A program made the position numbers and the translations under genes. From assembly GCA_031412915.1 (NCBI GenBank), contig JANODX010000093.1, forward strand, positions 1 to 64,000: 64,000 bases of DNA, in the 5' to 3' direction. Origin of the DNA: JAGNNV01 sp031412915. Lineage in GTDB: Bacteria > Acidobacteriota > Vicinamibacteria > Fen-336 > JAGNNV01. Shown piece after piece: positions 18,601 to 26,564 of this stretch (position 1 is its first letter; each line of letters begins with the position of its first letter). The notes beneath the pieces were generated by a model that had not been told where the DNA came from, ran no database searches, and saw only the letters and a list, made by a program, of their open reading frames with translations.

Positions 18601-18898
18601 CGTGATCCTCCGGGGTCGGTCCCGCCCCCGCGACAAGCGCCGGCACGTCTTTGAAGGTCGCAAGGGCTCCCTGGACGCCGAGCCAGGGGAGGAGCGTCTC
18701 CACATCGCCCGCCAACGCCTCCACCTCCTTCTCGTGGGGGGTGACAAAGACGACGAGCCGATCCGTTGCCGCCAGGGGAACGAGGAGTCGCGCCAGGCCG
18801 AAAAGACCCGTGACCCTCGTGGTGCGGTTTTCCTCGATGGCGCGCTTGAGCGCCTGGAATCCGGGCTCCCGGGCCAGGAAGGGGAGAGGAGAGTTCAC
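15638..18898 (-). CDS. mfd: Transcription-repair coupling factor Mfd
   Basis: Mfd removes RNA polymerase stalled at DNA damage and recruits UvrA. I choose the GTG at 18898, which overlaps the upstream stop (GTGA) and gives 1086 residues; the ORF is open 46 codons further but that stretch lies inside the neighbour's coding sequence. Visible parts are a UvrB-like N-terminal module, the polymerase-interaction domain (LKPGDYVVHEDHGIGRFVG), a RecG-like helicase with Walker A GDVGYGKTEVAMRA and box II DEEQRFG, the LSATPIPRTL motif, and the C-terminal TRCF domain. Confidence 0.95.
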   Translation of the reverse strand: MNSPLPFLAREPGFQALKRAIEENRTTRVTGLFGLARLLVPLAATDRLVVFVTPHEKEVEALAGDVETLLPWLGVQGALATFKDVPALVAGAGPTPEDHERTQSTLALHDGAVRAVLLSAPALVHSVPAPEVIDRKRLSVRVGEELLVDMLLDHLDAAGYRREDPVVEAGSFARRGGIVDVFPPGRLWPLRIEFFGDRIDSLREFDPATQRRRHEIEEVTLLPFGVPAGGVRLAIPQILPPHWLVVIDPDAALTEMDRALSVKTALHAEGDPLDAQAERAFDNFVDPDVLRAYLSRSERTDLLEIAPDAPSIHIGSRPTPQYRGDLKQLRGALKEAAGKTFILLGTPGRAQRLAETLFEGGVATGEEAGVEVGSGHLSRGVEFLHSRLTLLADGDVFPEEVHVHKRRNVIRSFLSDFRDLKPGDYVVHEDHGIGRFVGLESLHVLGSDTEFMVVSYQGGDLLRVPVESFHRIQKHRAAEASNPSLDKLGGTGWTKTKSRVRKAMRDMAAELLKVHAQRKTVPGFAFSPASPWMSEFESAFEYEETPDQKKAIDDVFADMSSPTPMDRLVCGDVGYGKTEVAMRAAMRAVADGKQVVVLSPTTVLAFQHLQTFRRRFAPFPVTTEMVSRLRSAKENREVLLRAKEGKVDIVIGTHRVLSKDVEFKDLGLVVVDEEQRFGVAAKERLKQRRTSIDNLTLSATPIPRTLQMGLSGLRDMSVIETPPRDRLAIQTMVVKFSKDLIATAIRQELEREGQVYVVHNRVESIYSLASMIKELVPEARVVVGHGGMTESELEKSMLAFVEGRADVLVATTIVENGLDVPRANTLIVHRADRFGLAQLYQLRGRVGRSDRPAFAYLMVPPGRVLSEVAQRRLAAIREFSDLGSGFRLAALDLEMRGAGNLLGGEQSGHILAVGLDLYLKLLGDAVREMQVGGETGLPERTVLNLRIDLRLNPTYIAEARDRILIYKRAADAAREEDVRAIEIDLRDRFGPPPQDAIDLIAYSSLRVQAEGLGISRLDRAGSRLDLFFGDAPPIDSGRLARLVAAWPGAKAGAYGKTLSVPLSPGPPLDATRFVLERLRSARIEPS

Positions 18899-20733
18899 TT
18901 CGGGGGCGTCAGCGCTCGGCCTTCGGCCCTCTGGATCAGTCCGCTGGTGGATCGATCCGGGAGAACCTCTACGCGAACGACACGTCCTCCAAGTTTCTCC
19001 ACGTCCTCTCGGCCGACAATCCGGTCGAGAGCCCAATCGGCGCCCTTGACCAGCACGTCGGGGCGCAATGCTCTAATGGTCTCGAGCGGAGTGTCTTCGT
19101 CGTAAACGACGACTCGGTCAACGCACTCCAAGGCGAGCAGCGCTTCCGCTCTTTCCTTCTCTGCGATCACGGGCCGGCTCGCGCCCTTGAGGCGGCGCAC
19201 CGAGGGGTCAGAGTTGATGCCGACGACCAGAACATCCCCGTTCGCCCTGGCCTGCTCCAGGAGATGCACATGGCCCGCATGAAGGAGGTCGAAACACCCG
19301 TTCGTAAACACCACGATTCGGCCGAGGGCCCGAAGTCTGGCGCGATCGTGATGAAGCGATTCCGTGGTATCGGCGTGGCCGCGGCGATCGACCCGTTCGA
19401 CCGCTCGTAGTTCCAGTTCGTGACGGGCGGGGGGCGGGGTGATTTCGAGGGCGGCGGAGAAGTTCCAGGTGTGGTGCGGCCTATAAACCCCCACATCTTT
19501 TATCCGGCTGCGCACCCTGATCGAGTACAAACCGCGATGGTAATCGTAAGGCGTTCCGTCCTTCCGATGCACGGCCACATCGAGGAGGTAGCTTCCCTCG
19601 ACGAGGCGCAGGTCCCGAATTTCGAAAGAGACCTCGAACCTGCCGGAGACCCGCCTGGACTTGAACTCCTCGATGTGGGTGTTCGTCCCGTAGACGGCTG
19701 TCCCGTCGGCGGTGAAGATGCCGACGCCAAACACGAAGTCCTCAACCGGTGTCTTGGCCTCGCCCGTCATGTCGACGCGGAGCGTGTCGCCCGGAACAAA
19801 GACGTGGGCGGCCCGCCCTTCAGCGTCTTTCAGGCGGACATCGGTGAGAAGGATCTCGCCGCTTCCCCAACGCCGCTTCTCTTCGGGAGCGTCGTTCATC
19901 ACCCGCTCGTCGCTTGGGGCAACCTCGAGGGTTTCCTTCTTGCCCAGAAGCTCGTTCTCCTGGCCGGCCACGAAACTCAGGTAGGCGTCAACCACCCGTT
20001 TTGGGTCGCCGGAGTCCTTCGCCTTGCCTTTGCGGAGCCAGAGAGCTTCGTCGCACATTTTCTCGATCAGACCCAGGCTGTGGGTAACGATCACGATGGT
20101 CTTTCCCCGGCGGCGAAACTCGCCGATTTTCTCAAGGCACTTACGGGTGAAGGCCTCGTCGCCCACCGCCAGCACCTCGTCGATGAGCAGGATGTCGGGG
20201 TCGACATGAATGGCGACCGCGAATCCCAGACGCGCGTACATGCCCGACGAATAGGTCTTTACGGGGGCGTCGATGAAGTCCTTCATCTCGGCGAATTCGA
20301 CGATCTCGTCAAAGCGGCGGTTCACCTCGCCCCGGGTGAGTCCGAGCATGATCCCGTTGATGGAAACGTTCTCTCGGCCGCTGATCTCCGGATGAAACCC
20401 GGCGCCCAGTTCAATCAGCGCGGAGACCCGGCCCGATACCTTGAGCAGGCCGCTCGAGGGCTTGGTGATTCCGGCAAGCAGTTTGAGCGTGGTGGATTTT
20501 CCAGAGCCGTTTTCGCCCAGGATCCCGTACGTGCACCCGCGCGGTATGTCGAACGACACATGGTCGAGGGCGGTGAAGAGTTCGCTCGGACTGAGATCCC
20601 GGATCAAAGACCCGGACACTATGGCGCTCTTAAGGGTCGTGAACTGGTTCTTGTGAAGGTACTTTCGATAGACCTTGGTCAGTTCCCGCGCCGAGATCGC
20701 GACCCCGCCCGTCTCTTCCGGGGGGCCGCTCAT
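18895..20733 (-). CDS. Wzt-type polysaccharide-export ATPase fused to an HldE2/RfaE2-type nucleotidyltransferase
   Basis: From the ATG that overlaps the wzm stop (ATGA), the frame encodes 612 residues. Residues about 10-240 are an ABC ATPase with Walker A GENGSGKS (73-80), signature TYSSGMYARL and Walker B DILLIDEVLAVGDE. Residues about 290-440 resemble the carbohydrate-binding C-terminal domain of Wzt. Residues about 471-612 are a cytidylyltransferase-fold module with FTNGCFDLLHAGHVHLL, GINSDPSVRRLKG and VLVKGADW, typical of HldE/RfaE domain II, which makes ADP-heptose. No stop, ATG, GTG or TTG lies in frame between the last Wzt strand and the transferase, so this reads as a true fusion. A sequencing frameshift is the main alternative. 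Confidence 0.85.
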   Translation of the reverse strand: MSGPPEETGGVAISARELTKVYRKYLHKNQFTTLKSAIVSGSLIRDLSPSELFTALDHVSFDIPRGCTYGILGENGSGKSTTLKLLAGITKPSSGLLKVSGRVSALIELGAGFHPEISGRENVSINGIMLGLTRGEVNRRFDEIVEFAEMKDFIDAPVKTYSSGMYARLGFAVAIHVDPDILLIDEVLAVGDEAFTRKCLEKIGEFRRRGKTIVIVTHSLGLIEKMCDEALWLRKGKAKDSGDPKRVVDAYLSFVAGQENELLGKKETLEVAPSDERVMNDAPEEKRRWGSGEILLTDVRLKDAEGRAAHVFVPGDTLRVDMTGEAKTPVEDFVFGVGIFTADGTAVYGTNTHIEEFKSRRVSGRFEVSFEIRDLRLVEGSYLLDVAVHRKDGTPYDYHRGLYSIRVRSRIKDVGVYRPHHTWNFSAALEITPPPARHELELRAVERVDRRGHADTTESLHHDRARLRALGRIVVFTNGCFDLLHAGHVHLLEQARANGDVLVVGINSDPSVRRLKGASRPVIAEKERAEALLALECVDRVVVYDEDTPLETIRALRPDVLVKGADWALDRIVGREDVEKLGGRVVRVEVLPDRSTSGLIQRAEGRALTPPK

Positions 20734-21533
20734 AGCTCCTCGGCCAGGGCGTCGCGAAGACGATCGAAGAGAAAGCAGCCGAAGGCAAACATGACCACGG
20801 CCACGCCGGCCGCCCCGGCAAGGCCTCTCCAATGATCGAACCGACCCTCGAACAGCATCTGCTGATAGCTCACGATGATGTGGCTCATCGGATTCAATTG
20901 AAGAAGCGTCCTGAATTTGCCCTGGATCGTGCCATACATGTACAGAATCGGCGACGCAAAGAACCAGAGGTGGAAGAGGTGTCCGAGGATGTTGCCGAGG
21001 TCCCGGAAATGTACGGTGAGGGCGGAGAGCGCCAAGGCGAGTCCCAGGGCCATGACCACTTGAACGAGCAGGGGGAGGATGATGAGAAGAGCGGAAGGCG
21101 CCAGGCGGTGGTTCCAGACGACAAAGAAAAGAAGGATGGGGAGCGACAGTACGAAATTGAAGACGTTGGTAATCACGCAGACGGTCGGAAGTATTTCGGG
21201 CGGAAAGAGGACCTTCTTCAGCAAACCACCGCTGCTCACCAGAACCATCGACCCTTCCAGGACCGCGGCCTGGAAGAAGCTCCAGGGCAGAATGCCGCAC
21301 GCGAAGAAAAGAAGATACGGTTCCATTTGGGGGGCGCGCTGGCCAGGCAACATGTAGCCAAACACCACGCCGTAGGTCAAGAGCTGAAGCAGCGGGTTGA
21401 TGAAGGTCCAGACCATGCCGAGAACGCTCCCGCGATAGCGGGCCTTGAGCTCGCGCGATACAAGGCTCTCGATAAGAGCCCTGTAACGGAAAAGCGTGCG
21501 AATCTGGGCGAGGATCTGCGGCCTCGTGCTCAG
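20730..21533 (-). CDS. wzm: Wzm-type ABC-2 polysaccharide transporter permease
   Basis: The membrane half of an ABC exporter for O-antigen or capsule-like glycans, with about six helices (QLLTYGVVFGYML, LLFFACGILPWSFFQAA and others) and the family start SRELKARYRGSVLGMVWTFI. The homologous part needs about 25 residues before that point, but the frame has no ATG, GTG or TTG between the atpC coding region and Met at SVLGM. A CTG at 21533 overlaps the atpC TGA (CTGA) and would give 267 residues, the usual family length. I use it as the start with reserve. Confidence 0.85.
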   Translation of the reverse strand: MSTRPQILAQIRTLFRYRALIESLVSRELKARYRGSVLGMVWTFINPLLQLLTYGVVFGYMLPGQRAPQMEPYLLFFACGILPWSFFQAAVLEGSMVLVSSGGLLKKVLFPPEILPTVCVITNVFNFVLSLPILLFFVVWNHRLAPSALLIILPLLVQVVMALGLALALSALTVHFRDLGNILGHLFHLWFFASPILYMYGTIQGKFRTLLQLNPMSHIIVSYQQMLFEGRFDHWRGLAGAAGVAVVMFAFGCFLFDRLRDALAEEL

Positions 21534-21958
21534 GCGTCTTTGTTGTGGGAAGCCGCCGAGAGTCTGGCCACCGCGCGAACGTAGTCGGCCTGCGCCTCTT
21601 TGAACCCTGCTTCGCCTTTGACCATCTTCATGCGCTCGGCCGCTCGCGCCTTGGCGGTTTCGGCGCGGGCGACATCGATCTGGTCGGCGCGTTCTCCGCT
21701 TTCGGCCATGATGTAAACCCGGTCGGGCAGAACCTCGCAGAAACCGAAGAGGCACACGATACGGCCGGTCTCGGCACCCTTGCGGTAGACGATCTCGCCC
21801 GCGCCCAACGTGGTCAGCATCGGGGTGTGGCCGGGCAGGACGCCGAAAGATCCTTCAGACCCCGGGGCCTGAACGGAATCCACCTCGTCGCGCATGAGCA
21901 GCCCGTCCGGGGTGACCACTTCGAGCGTGAACTTGGTTGGGCGGTGGGCTTCGGCCAT
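21530..21958 (-). CDS. atpC: F1 ATP synthase subunit epsilon
   Basis: The 142-residue product has the epsilon beta-sandwich: FTLEVVTPDGLLMRDEVDSV, GSEGSFGVLPGHTPMLT and the FGFCEVLPDRVYIMAES strand. A C-terminal helical pair follows with ERADQIDVARAETAKARA. It couples rotor to catalytic head and can inhibit ATP hydrolysis. It lies 12 bases after atpD and its TGA overlaps the predicted start of wzm. Confidence 0.95.
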   Translation of the reverse strand: MAEAHRPTKFTLEVVTPDGLLMRDEVDSVQAPGSEGSFGVLPGHTPMLTTLGAGEIVYRKGAETGRIVCLFGFCEVLPDRVYIMAESGERADQIDVARAETAKARAAERMKMVKGEAGFKEAQADYVRAVARLSAASHNKDA

Positions 21959-21970
21959 AGTGTTCGTCCC

Positions 21971-23389
21971 TTAAGCCGCCATCTGCTTGGCTTGCTCGAA
22001 GACATCCTCGATCGCGCCCGCCATGAAGAAGGCTTGTTCTGGAACGTGATCCGCGTCGCCGTCGACGATGGTTTTGAAGCTCCGGACGTTGTCCTCGAGG
22101 GAGACGTACTTGCCCGGAATGCCGGTGAACTGCTCGCCCACGTGGAAGGGCTGGGAAAGGAACTTCTGGATCTTTCGCGCGCGGCCGACGATCACGCGAT
22201 CGTCTTCCGAGAGTTCGTCAATGCCGAGGATGGCAATGATGTCCTGGAGATCCTTGTAGCGCTGGAGGATCTGCTTCACCGCGAGGGCGGTCGCGTAGTG
22301 GTCCTTGCCAAGGATGCGCGGATCGAGGATGCGCGACGACGAGGCGAGGGGATCGACAGCCGGGTAGATGCCGAGTTGGGCGATCTGGCGGGACAGGTTC
22401 GTGGTGGCATCGAGATGGGCGAACGCGGTGGCGGGTGCGGGGTCGGTGTAGTCGTCGGCGGGGACGTAGATCGCCTGAATCGACGTGATCGAACCCTTCT
22501 TGGTCGAGGTGATGCGTTCCTGGAGCACGCCCATTTCGGTCTGAAGGGTGGGCTGGTAGCCGACCGCCGAGGGCATGCGGCCGAGGAGGGCCGAAACTTC
22601 GGACCCGGCCTGGGTGAACCGGAAGATATTGTCCACGAAGAGGAGAACGTCCTTTCCTTCCTCGTCGCGGAAGTACTCGGCCGCGGTGAGGCCGGTCAGG
22701 GCGACCCGCAGGCGCGCCCCGGGCGGCTCCGTCATCTGGCCGTAGATGAGGGCGGCCTTGCTCTTCTCGAAATTCTTGACGTCGAGGACGCCGGACTCCT
22801 GGAACTCGAGCCAGAGGTCGTTGCCTTCGCGGGTTCGTTCCCCGACGCCCGCGAACACGGAAACGCCGCCGTGCTTCTTCGCGAGGTTGTATATGAGTTC
22901 CTGAATGATGACGGTCTTGCCCACACCGGCGCCGCCGAACAGGCCGATCTTGCCGCCGCGAAGGTAGGGCTCGATGAGGTCGATGACCTTGATCCCGGTC
23001 TCGAACATTTCGAGCTTGGTGGACTGCTCGTCGAAAGCGGGAGCGGGGCGGTGGATGGGGTAGCGCTTGTCGCACTTCACCGGGCCGAACTCGTCGACCG
23101 GTTCGCCGAGGACGTTCATCACACGCCCGAGCGTGCCCGGACCCACCGGAACCATGATCGCGGCACCCGTGTCCACCGCCTTCATGCCGCGCACCATTCC
23201 GTCCGTGGGCTGCATGGCCACGCAACGAACCCGGTCCTCGCCGAGGTGCTGTTCGACCTCGACCACCACGCGGAGCTTTCCGCCCTCAATGTTGACCGCG
23301 TTGTAGATCGCGGGGACGCCACCCGGGAACTCGATGTCCACCACGGGACCGATCACCTGAATGACTCGACCGATGTTCTCTGACGCCAT
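21971..23389 (-). CDS. atpD: F1 ATP synthase subunit beta
   Basis: The catalytic subunit, 472 residues, normal length. The Walker A GGAGVGKTVIIQELI, catalytic GERTREGNDLW, Walker B VLLFVDNIFRF and the GYQPTLQTEMG motif are all intact. With alpha it forms the hexameric head that makes ATP. It lies between atpG and atpC in the usual order. Confidence 0.98.
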   Translation of the reverse strand: MASENIGRVIQVIGPVVDIEFPGGVPAIYNAVNIEGGKLRVVVEVEQHLGEDRVRCVAMQPTDGMVRGMKAVDTGAAIMVPVGPGTLGRVMNVLGEPVDEFGPVKCDKRYPIHRPAPAFDEQSTKLEMFETGIKVIDLIEPYLRGGKIGLFGGAGVGKTVIIQELIYNLAKKHGGVSVFAGVGERTREGNDLWLEFQESGVLDVKNFEKSKAALIYGQMTEPPGARLRVALTGLTAAEYFRDEEGKDVLLFVDNIFRFTQAGSEVSALLGRMPSAVGYQPTLQTEMGVLQERITSTKKGSITSIQAIYVPADDYTDPAPATAFAHLDATTNLSRQIAQLGIYPAVDPLASSSRILDPRILGKDHYATALAVKQILQRYKDLQDIIAILGIDELSEDDRVIVGRARKIQKFLSQPFHVGEQFTGIPGKYVSLEDNVRSFKTIVDGDADHVPEQAFFMAGAIEDVFEQAKQMAA

Positions 23390-23450
23390 TGGTTCTTTCC
23401 GTTCGTTCTTTCGCTTTAGAGGGCTTCGGTTGCTGTGGTCTCTGGCGGGA

Positions 23451-24299
23451 CTAGGCGGCGGATCCCGAAACCACTTCGATGATTTCCTTGGTGATCGCGG
23501 CCTGGCGCACCTTGTTCATGTAGAGGGTCAAGCTGTCGATGGTCTGTGAGGCGTTGCGCGTGGCCGCATCCATGGCCGCCATCCGGGCCCCGTGTTCGGC
23601 CGCGTTGGATTCGAGAAGGGCCTGCCAGACCGTGGTCTCCACCACCTTGGGCAGCAGCTTTTCGAAGATTTCCCTCGGCCCCGGCTCGTAGAGATAGTCC
23701 TGCGCGTTCTTCTTTTCCTCCAGCGCCTGCAGCGGCAGGAGTCTCTCGATCACGACGCGCTGCTGGATGACGCTCTTGAACTCGTTGAAGAGCAAGAACA
23801 CCTCGTCCACTTCGCGGTCGAGAAACGACTTGATCGCGGACTGGGCGATTTCCTGCGCCTTGGAGAACCTCAGGGCCTGGAAGACACCGATGTATTCCTT
23901 GCGGATGGTGGCCCGGCGCTTGAGGAAGTCGCGGCCCTTCCGACCCACCGCGTCGATGAGAACCTCGCGATGGGTGTTCTCGGTGAGGTAGCGCTGGGCC
24001 ACGCGCAGCAAGGAGGAGTTGAATGCGCCGCACAGCCCCTTGTCGGCGGTGACGACAATGACCAGGGCCTTGCCTTCCTGTGTGCTCTGGCGGAAGAGGG
24101 GATGATTTTCTTCGCCCTCCGTGCGCGCAGCCACATCCTTGAGGACCTGAGCCATGGTTCGCGCATAAGGCCGGGCCGCGAACATGGATTCCTGGGCCCT
24201 CCGGAGCTTCGCGGCCGAAACCATCTTGAGGGCCTTGGTGATCTGCTGCGTGTTCTTTACGCTGCGGATCCGTCTGCGGATGTCTATGAGCGCTGGCAT
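23451..24299 (-). CDS. atpG: F1 ATP synthase subunit gamma
   Basis: The central rotor shaft, 282 residues. The N-terminal coiled-coil helix is MPALIDIRRRIRSVKNTQQI and the C-terminal helix contains AMDAATRNASQTIDSLTLYM with the family residues that contact the catalytic subunits. Length and order (atpA-atpG-atpD) are standard. Confidence 0.97.
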   Translation of the reverse strand: MPALIDIRRRIRSVKNTQQITKALKMVSAAKLRRAQESMFAARPYARTMAQVLKDVAARTEGEENHPLFRQSTQEGKALVIVVTADKGLCGAFNSSLLRVAQRYLTENTHREVLIDAVGRKGRDFLKRRATIRKEYIGVFQALRFSKAQEIAQSAIKSFLDREVDEVFLLFNEFKSVIQQRVVIERLLPLQALEEKKNAQDYLYEPGPREIFEKLLPKVVETTVWQALLESNAAEHGARMAAMDAATRNASQTIDSLTLYMNKVRQAAITKEIIEVVSGSAA

Positions 24300-24334
24300 G
24301 CTCTGCTCGGTCTTCTCGCGGTGCGCCCCGGGAG

Positions 24335-25849
24335 CTAGGACTTCGCCTTGAAGAGGTCGGCGAATTCCGCGAGAGCCGCCTTCACCTTTTCGGTGATTTC
24401 CTTGGTGAGTTCCTTCTTCTCGGCGATCTCTTTGAGGAGTCCGGGATGGCGCGCATCGAGATTGGCGTGGAGTTCCTTCTCGTACCGGCGGACGTCGCTC
24501 ACCGCATAAGCATCCAGGAATCCGTTGATGCCCGCGTACATTCCGATGACCTGCTTTTCCATCGAAACCGGCGCGTACTGATCCTGTTTCAGGAACTCTG
24601 TCATGCGCTGGCCCCGCGCCAGGCTTGACTGTGTGCTCTTGTCGAGGTCGGACGCGAACATGGCGAAGGCCGCAAGTTCACGATACTGGGCGAGGTCGAG
24701 GCGAAGGCGGCCGGCCACCGCCTTCATGGCCTTCACCTGCGCGGAACCGCCGACACGGGAAACCGAGTTGCCGACGTTGATCGCGGGCCGGATGCCGGAG
24801 TTGAAGAGGTCGGCTTCGAGGAAGATCTGGCCGTCGGTGATGGAAATGACGTTCGTCGGAATGTAGGCGGAGATGTCTCCGGCCTGGGTTTCAATGATGG
24901 GTATTGCGGTGAGGCTGCCGCCGCCCTTCTTGTTGGACAGCTTGGAGGCGCGCTCCAGGAGGCGGCTGTGGAGGTAGAAGACGTCTCCCGGATACGCCTC
25001 GCGGCCAGGCGGACGACGCAGAATCAGAGAGATTTCGCGATAGGCGGCCGCGTGCTTGGAAAGGTCGTCGTAGATGCACAGGGCGTGCTGGCCGCTGTCA
25101 CGGAAATGCTCTCCCATGGCCGTGCCGGAATAGGGTGCTATGTAGAGAAAGGGGGCCGGGTCGGAGGCGGTGGCGGCCACCACGATGGTGTGGTCCATGG
25201 CCCCGAAGTCTTCCAGCGTCTTGACGACCTGCGCAACGGTCGAGCGCTTCTGCCCGATCGCCACATAGATACAGATGACGCCCTTGCCCTTCTGGTTGAT
25301 GATTGTATCGATGGCCAACGCGGTCTTGCCGGTCTGCCGGTCTCCGATCACGAGTTCGCGCTGACCGCGACCGATGTTGACCATGGCGTCGATGGCCTTG
25401 ATTCCGGTCTCGAGGGGTTCGCGGACGGGCTGCCGGTCGACCACGCCGGGGGCGATGACTTCGACCTCGCCGAACTTCTTGGTGGGAATGGCGCCCTTGC
25501 CGTCGATCGGCTCGCCAATGGCGTTCACGACCCGGCCCACGAGTTCGGGACCAATGGGAATCGACATGATTCGCGCGGTGCGGCGAACCTCGTCGCCCTC
25601 GCGAATGAGAGTGTAGTCGCCGAGCAGGATTGCGCCCACCGAGTCCTCTTCGAGGTTCAGCGCCATTCCGCGAACGCCGTGGGGGAGATCGAGAAGCTCA
25701 CCGGCCATGCAGTTCGTGAGGCCGTGGATTCGGGCGATGCCGTCACCGACTGAAAGCACGGTTCCGATCTCCGCGGTGTCGGTGCCCGCGGAGAAGCCGG
25801 CGAGCTGCTGCTTTAGCACTTTGGTGATTTCTTCGGCTCGAATTTCCAT
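24335..25849 (-). CDS. atpA: F1 ATP synthase subunit alpha
   Basis: The regulatory nucleotide-binding subunit, 504 residues. Visible motifs are the start helix EEITKVLKQQL, Walker A GDRQTGKTALAIDT, ALCIYDDLSKHA and the PAINVGNSVSRVGG signature. The gene starts at ATG, 69 bases after atpH. Confidence 0.98.
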   Translation of the reverse strand: MEIRAEEITKVLKQQLAGFSAGTDTAEIGTVLSVGDGIARIHGLTNCMAGELLDLPHGVRGMALNLEEDSVGAILLGDYTLIREGDEVRRTARIMSIPIGPELVGRVVNAIGEPIDGKGAIPTKKFGEVEVIAPGVVDRQPVREPLETGIKAIDAMVNIGRGQRELVIGDRQTGKTALAIDTIINQKGKGVICIYVAIGQKRSTVAQVVKTLEDFGAMDHTIVVAATASDPAPFLYIAPYSGTAMGEHFRDSGQHALCIYDDLSKHAAAYREISLILRRPPGREAYPGDVFYLHSRLLERASKLSNKKGGGSLTAIPIIETQAGDISAYIPTNVISITDGQIFLEADLFNSGIRPAINVGNSVSRVGGSAQVKAMKAVAGRLRLDLAQYRELAAFAMFASDLDKSTQSSLARGQRMTEFLKQDQYAPVSMEKQVIGMYAGINGFLDAYAVSDVRRYEKELHANLDARHPGLLKEIAEKKELTKEITEKVKAALAEFADLFKAKS

Positions 25850-25918
25850 TGGCGCTTCGTCGCTTTTCCTGATCGTTAGGGGGGAGGAAAGTTCTTGGTG
25901 AACCCAGGGGAACGGAAT

Positions 25919-26476
25919 CTAGAGAAGATGCTGACGCAGGGCCTTCAGGCGGGCCTTGACGGTGCCATCAAAGAGGTGACCATCAACCTCGACCCTGAGA
26001 CCGCCAAGCAAAGAAGCATCGGTGGAGGCTTCCATTTCCACAGACCCTGAGACTGCGATCTCGATGGCTTCTTTGAGGCCTTGACGGTCCTCGTCGTCGA
26101 GAGTGGTGGCGCTCACCACCCTCGCCGAGTGCACGTTGTTCCGCGCGTTCCACTCGGCGCGATAACGATGAACGATTTCGTGAACAAGCTCGATCCGCGA
26201 CGCCTCGAGGAGCATGTCGAATAGACGAGGAAGCGGTGACGAGAGCCCAGAAAAAACCGCGGTGCAGATGGCCTTCTTGTTCGCTGCGGGCACGCCGGGG
26301 TTTGAAAGAGCCTCCATCAGGGTCGGGTTAGCCTTGAGGGCCCCAGAAACGGCGATGAGTTCGTCCCGCACCGCCAGTGTATCGGTCGCGGTCTCGATGA
26401 TGGCTCGGGCGTAGCGCCTTGCGGACTGGGTGTCGTTCAAGCTTGGAATGCGTTTTTCTGGAGAGCGGTCGCGCAC
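25919..26476 (-). CDS. atpH: F1 ATP synthase subunit delta
   Basis: The stator protein that links F1 to the membrane stalk, 185 residues from a GTG start. A TTG at 26440, giving MNDTQSARRYARAI, matches the usual family N-terminus better and is a good alternative start. The C-terminal part has the family pattern of ASTDASLLGGLRVEVDGHLFD and ends TVKARLKALRQHLL. It begins the ATP synthase cluster; no F0 genes (a, b, c) precede it, and the next gene upstream is selD. Confidence 0.92.
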   Translation of the reverse strand: MRDRSPEKRIPSLNDTQSARRYARAIIETATDTLAVRDELIAVSGALKANPTLMEALSNPGVPAANKKAICTAVFSGLSSPLPRLFDMLLEASRIELVHEIVHRYRAEWNARNNVHSARVVSATTLDDEDRQGLKEAIEIAVSGSVEMEASTDASLLGGLRVEVDGHLFDGTVKARLKALRQHLL

Positions 26477-26564
26477 CTTGCGCGCGTTTTCATCGGGCTT
26501 GGGAACGCCGTTGGGCGCCCCGGGGACGGTCCATAACTCTCGGGACGCTTAAGCCTTGAGCATA

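Noticed and set aside
18098..19105. 335-residue plus-strand ORF opposite mfd and the wzt fusion
   Set aside because: It crosses the junction of two real minus-strand genes and has no domain features.
20734..21300. N-terminal 189-residue extension of the Wzt fusion frame
   Set aside because: It overlaps wzm almost completely in another frame and is low-complexity Arg/Pro/Ser; the ATG at 20733 overlapping the wzm stop is the sensible start.
21545..23383. 612-residue plus-strand ORF opposite atpC and atpD
   Set aside because: It is an antisense shadow of two well-conserved minus-strand genes, caused by high GC and codon bias; it has no motif or domain.
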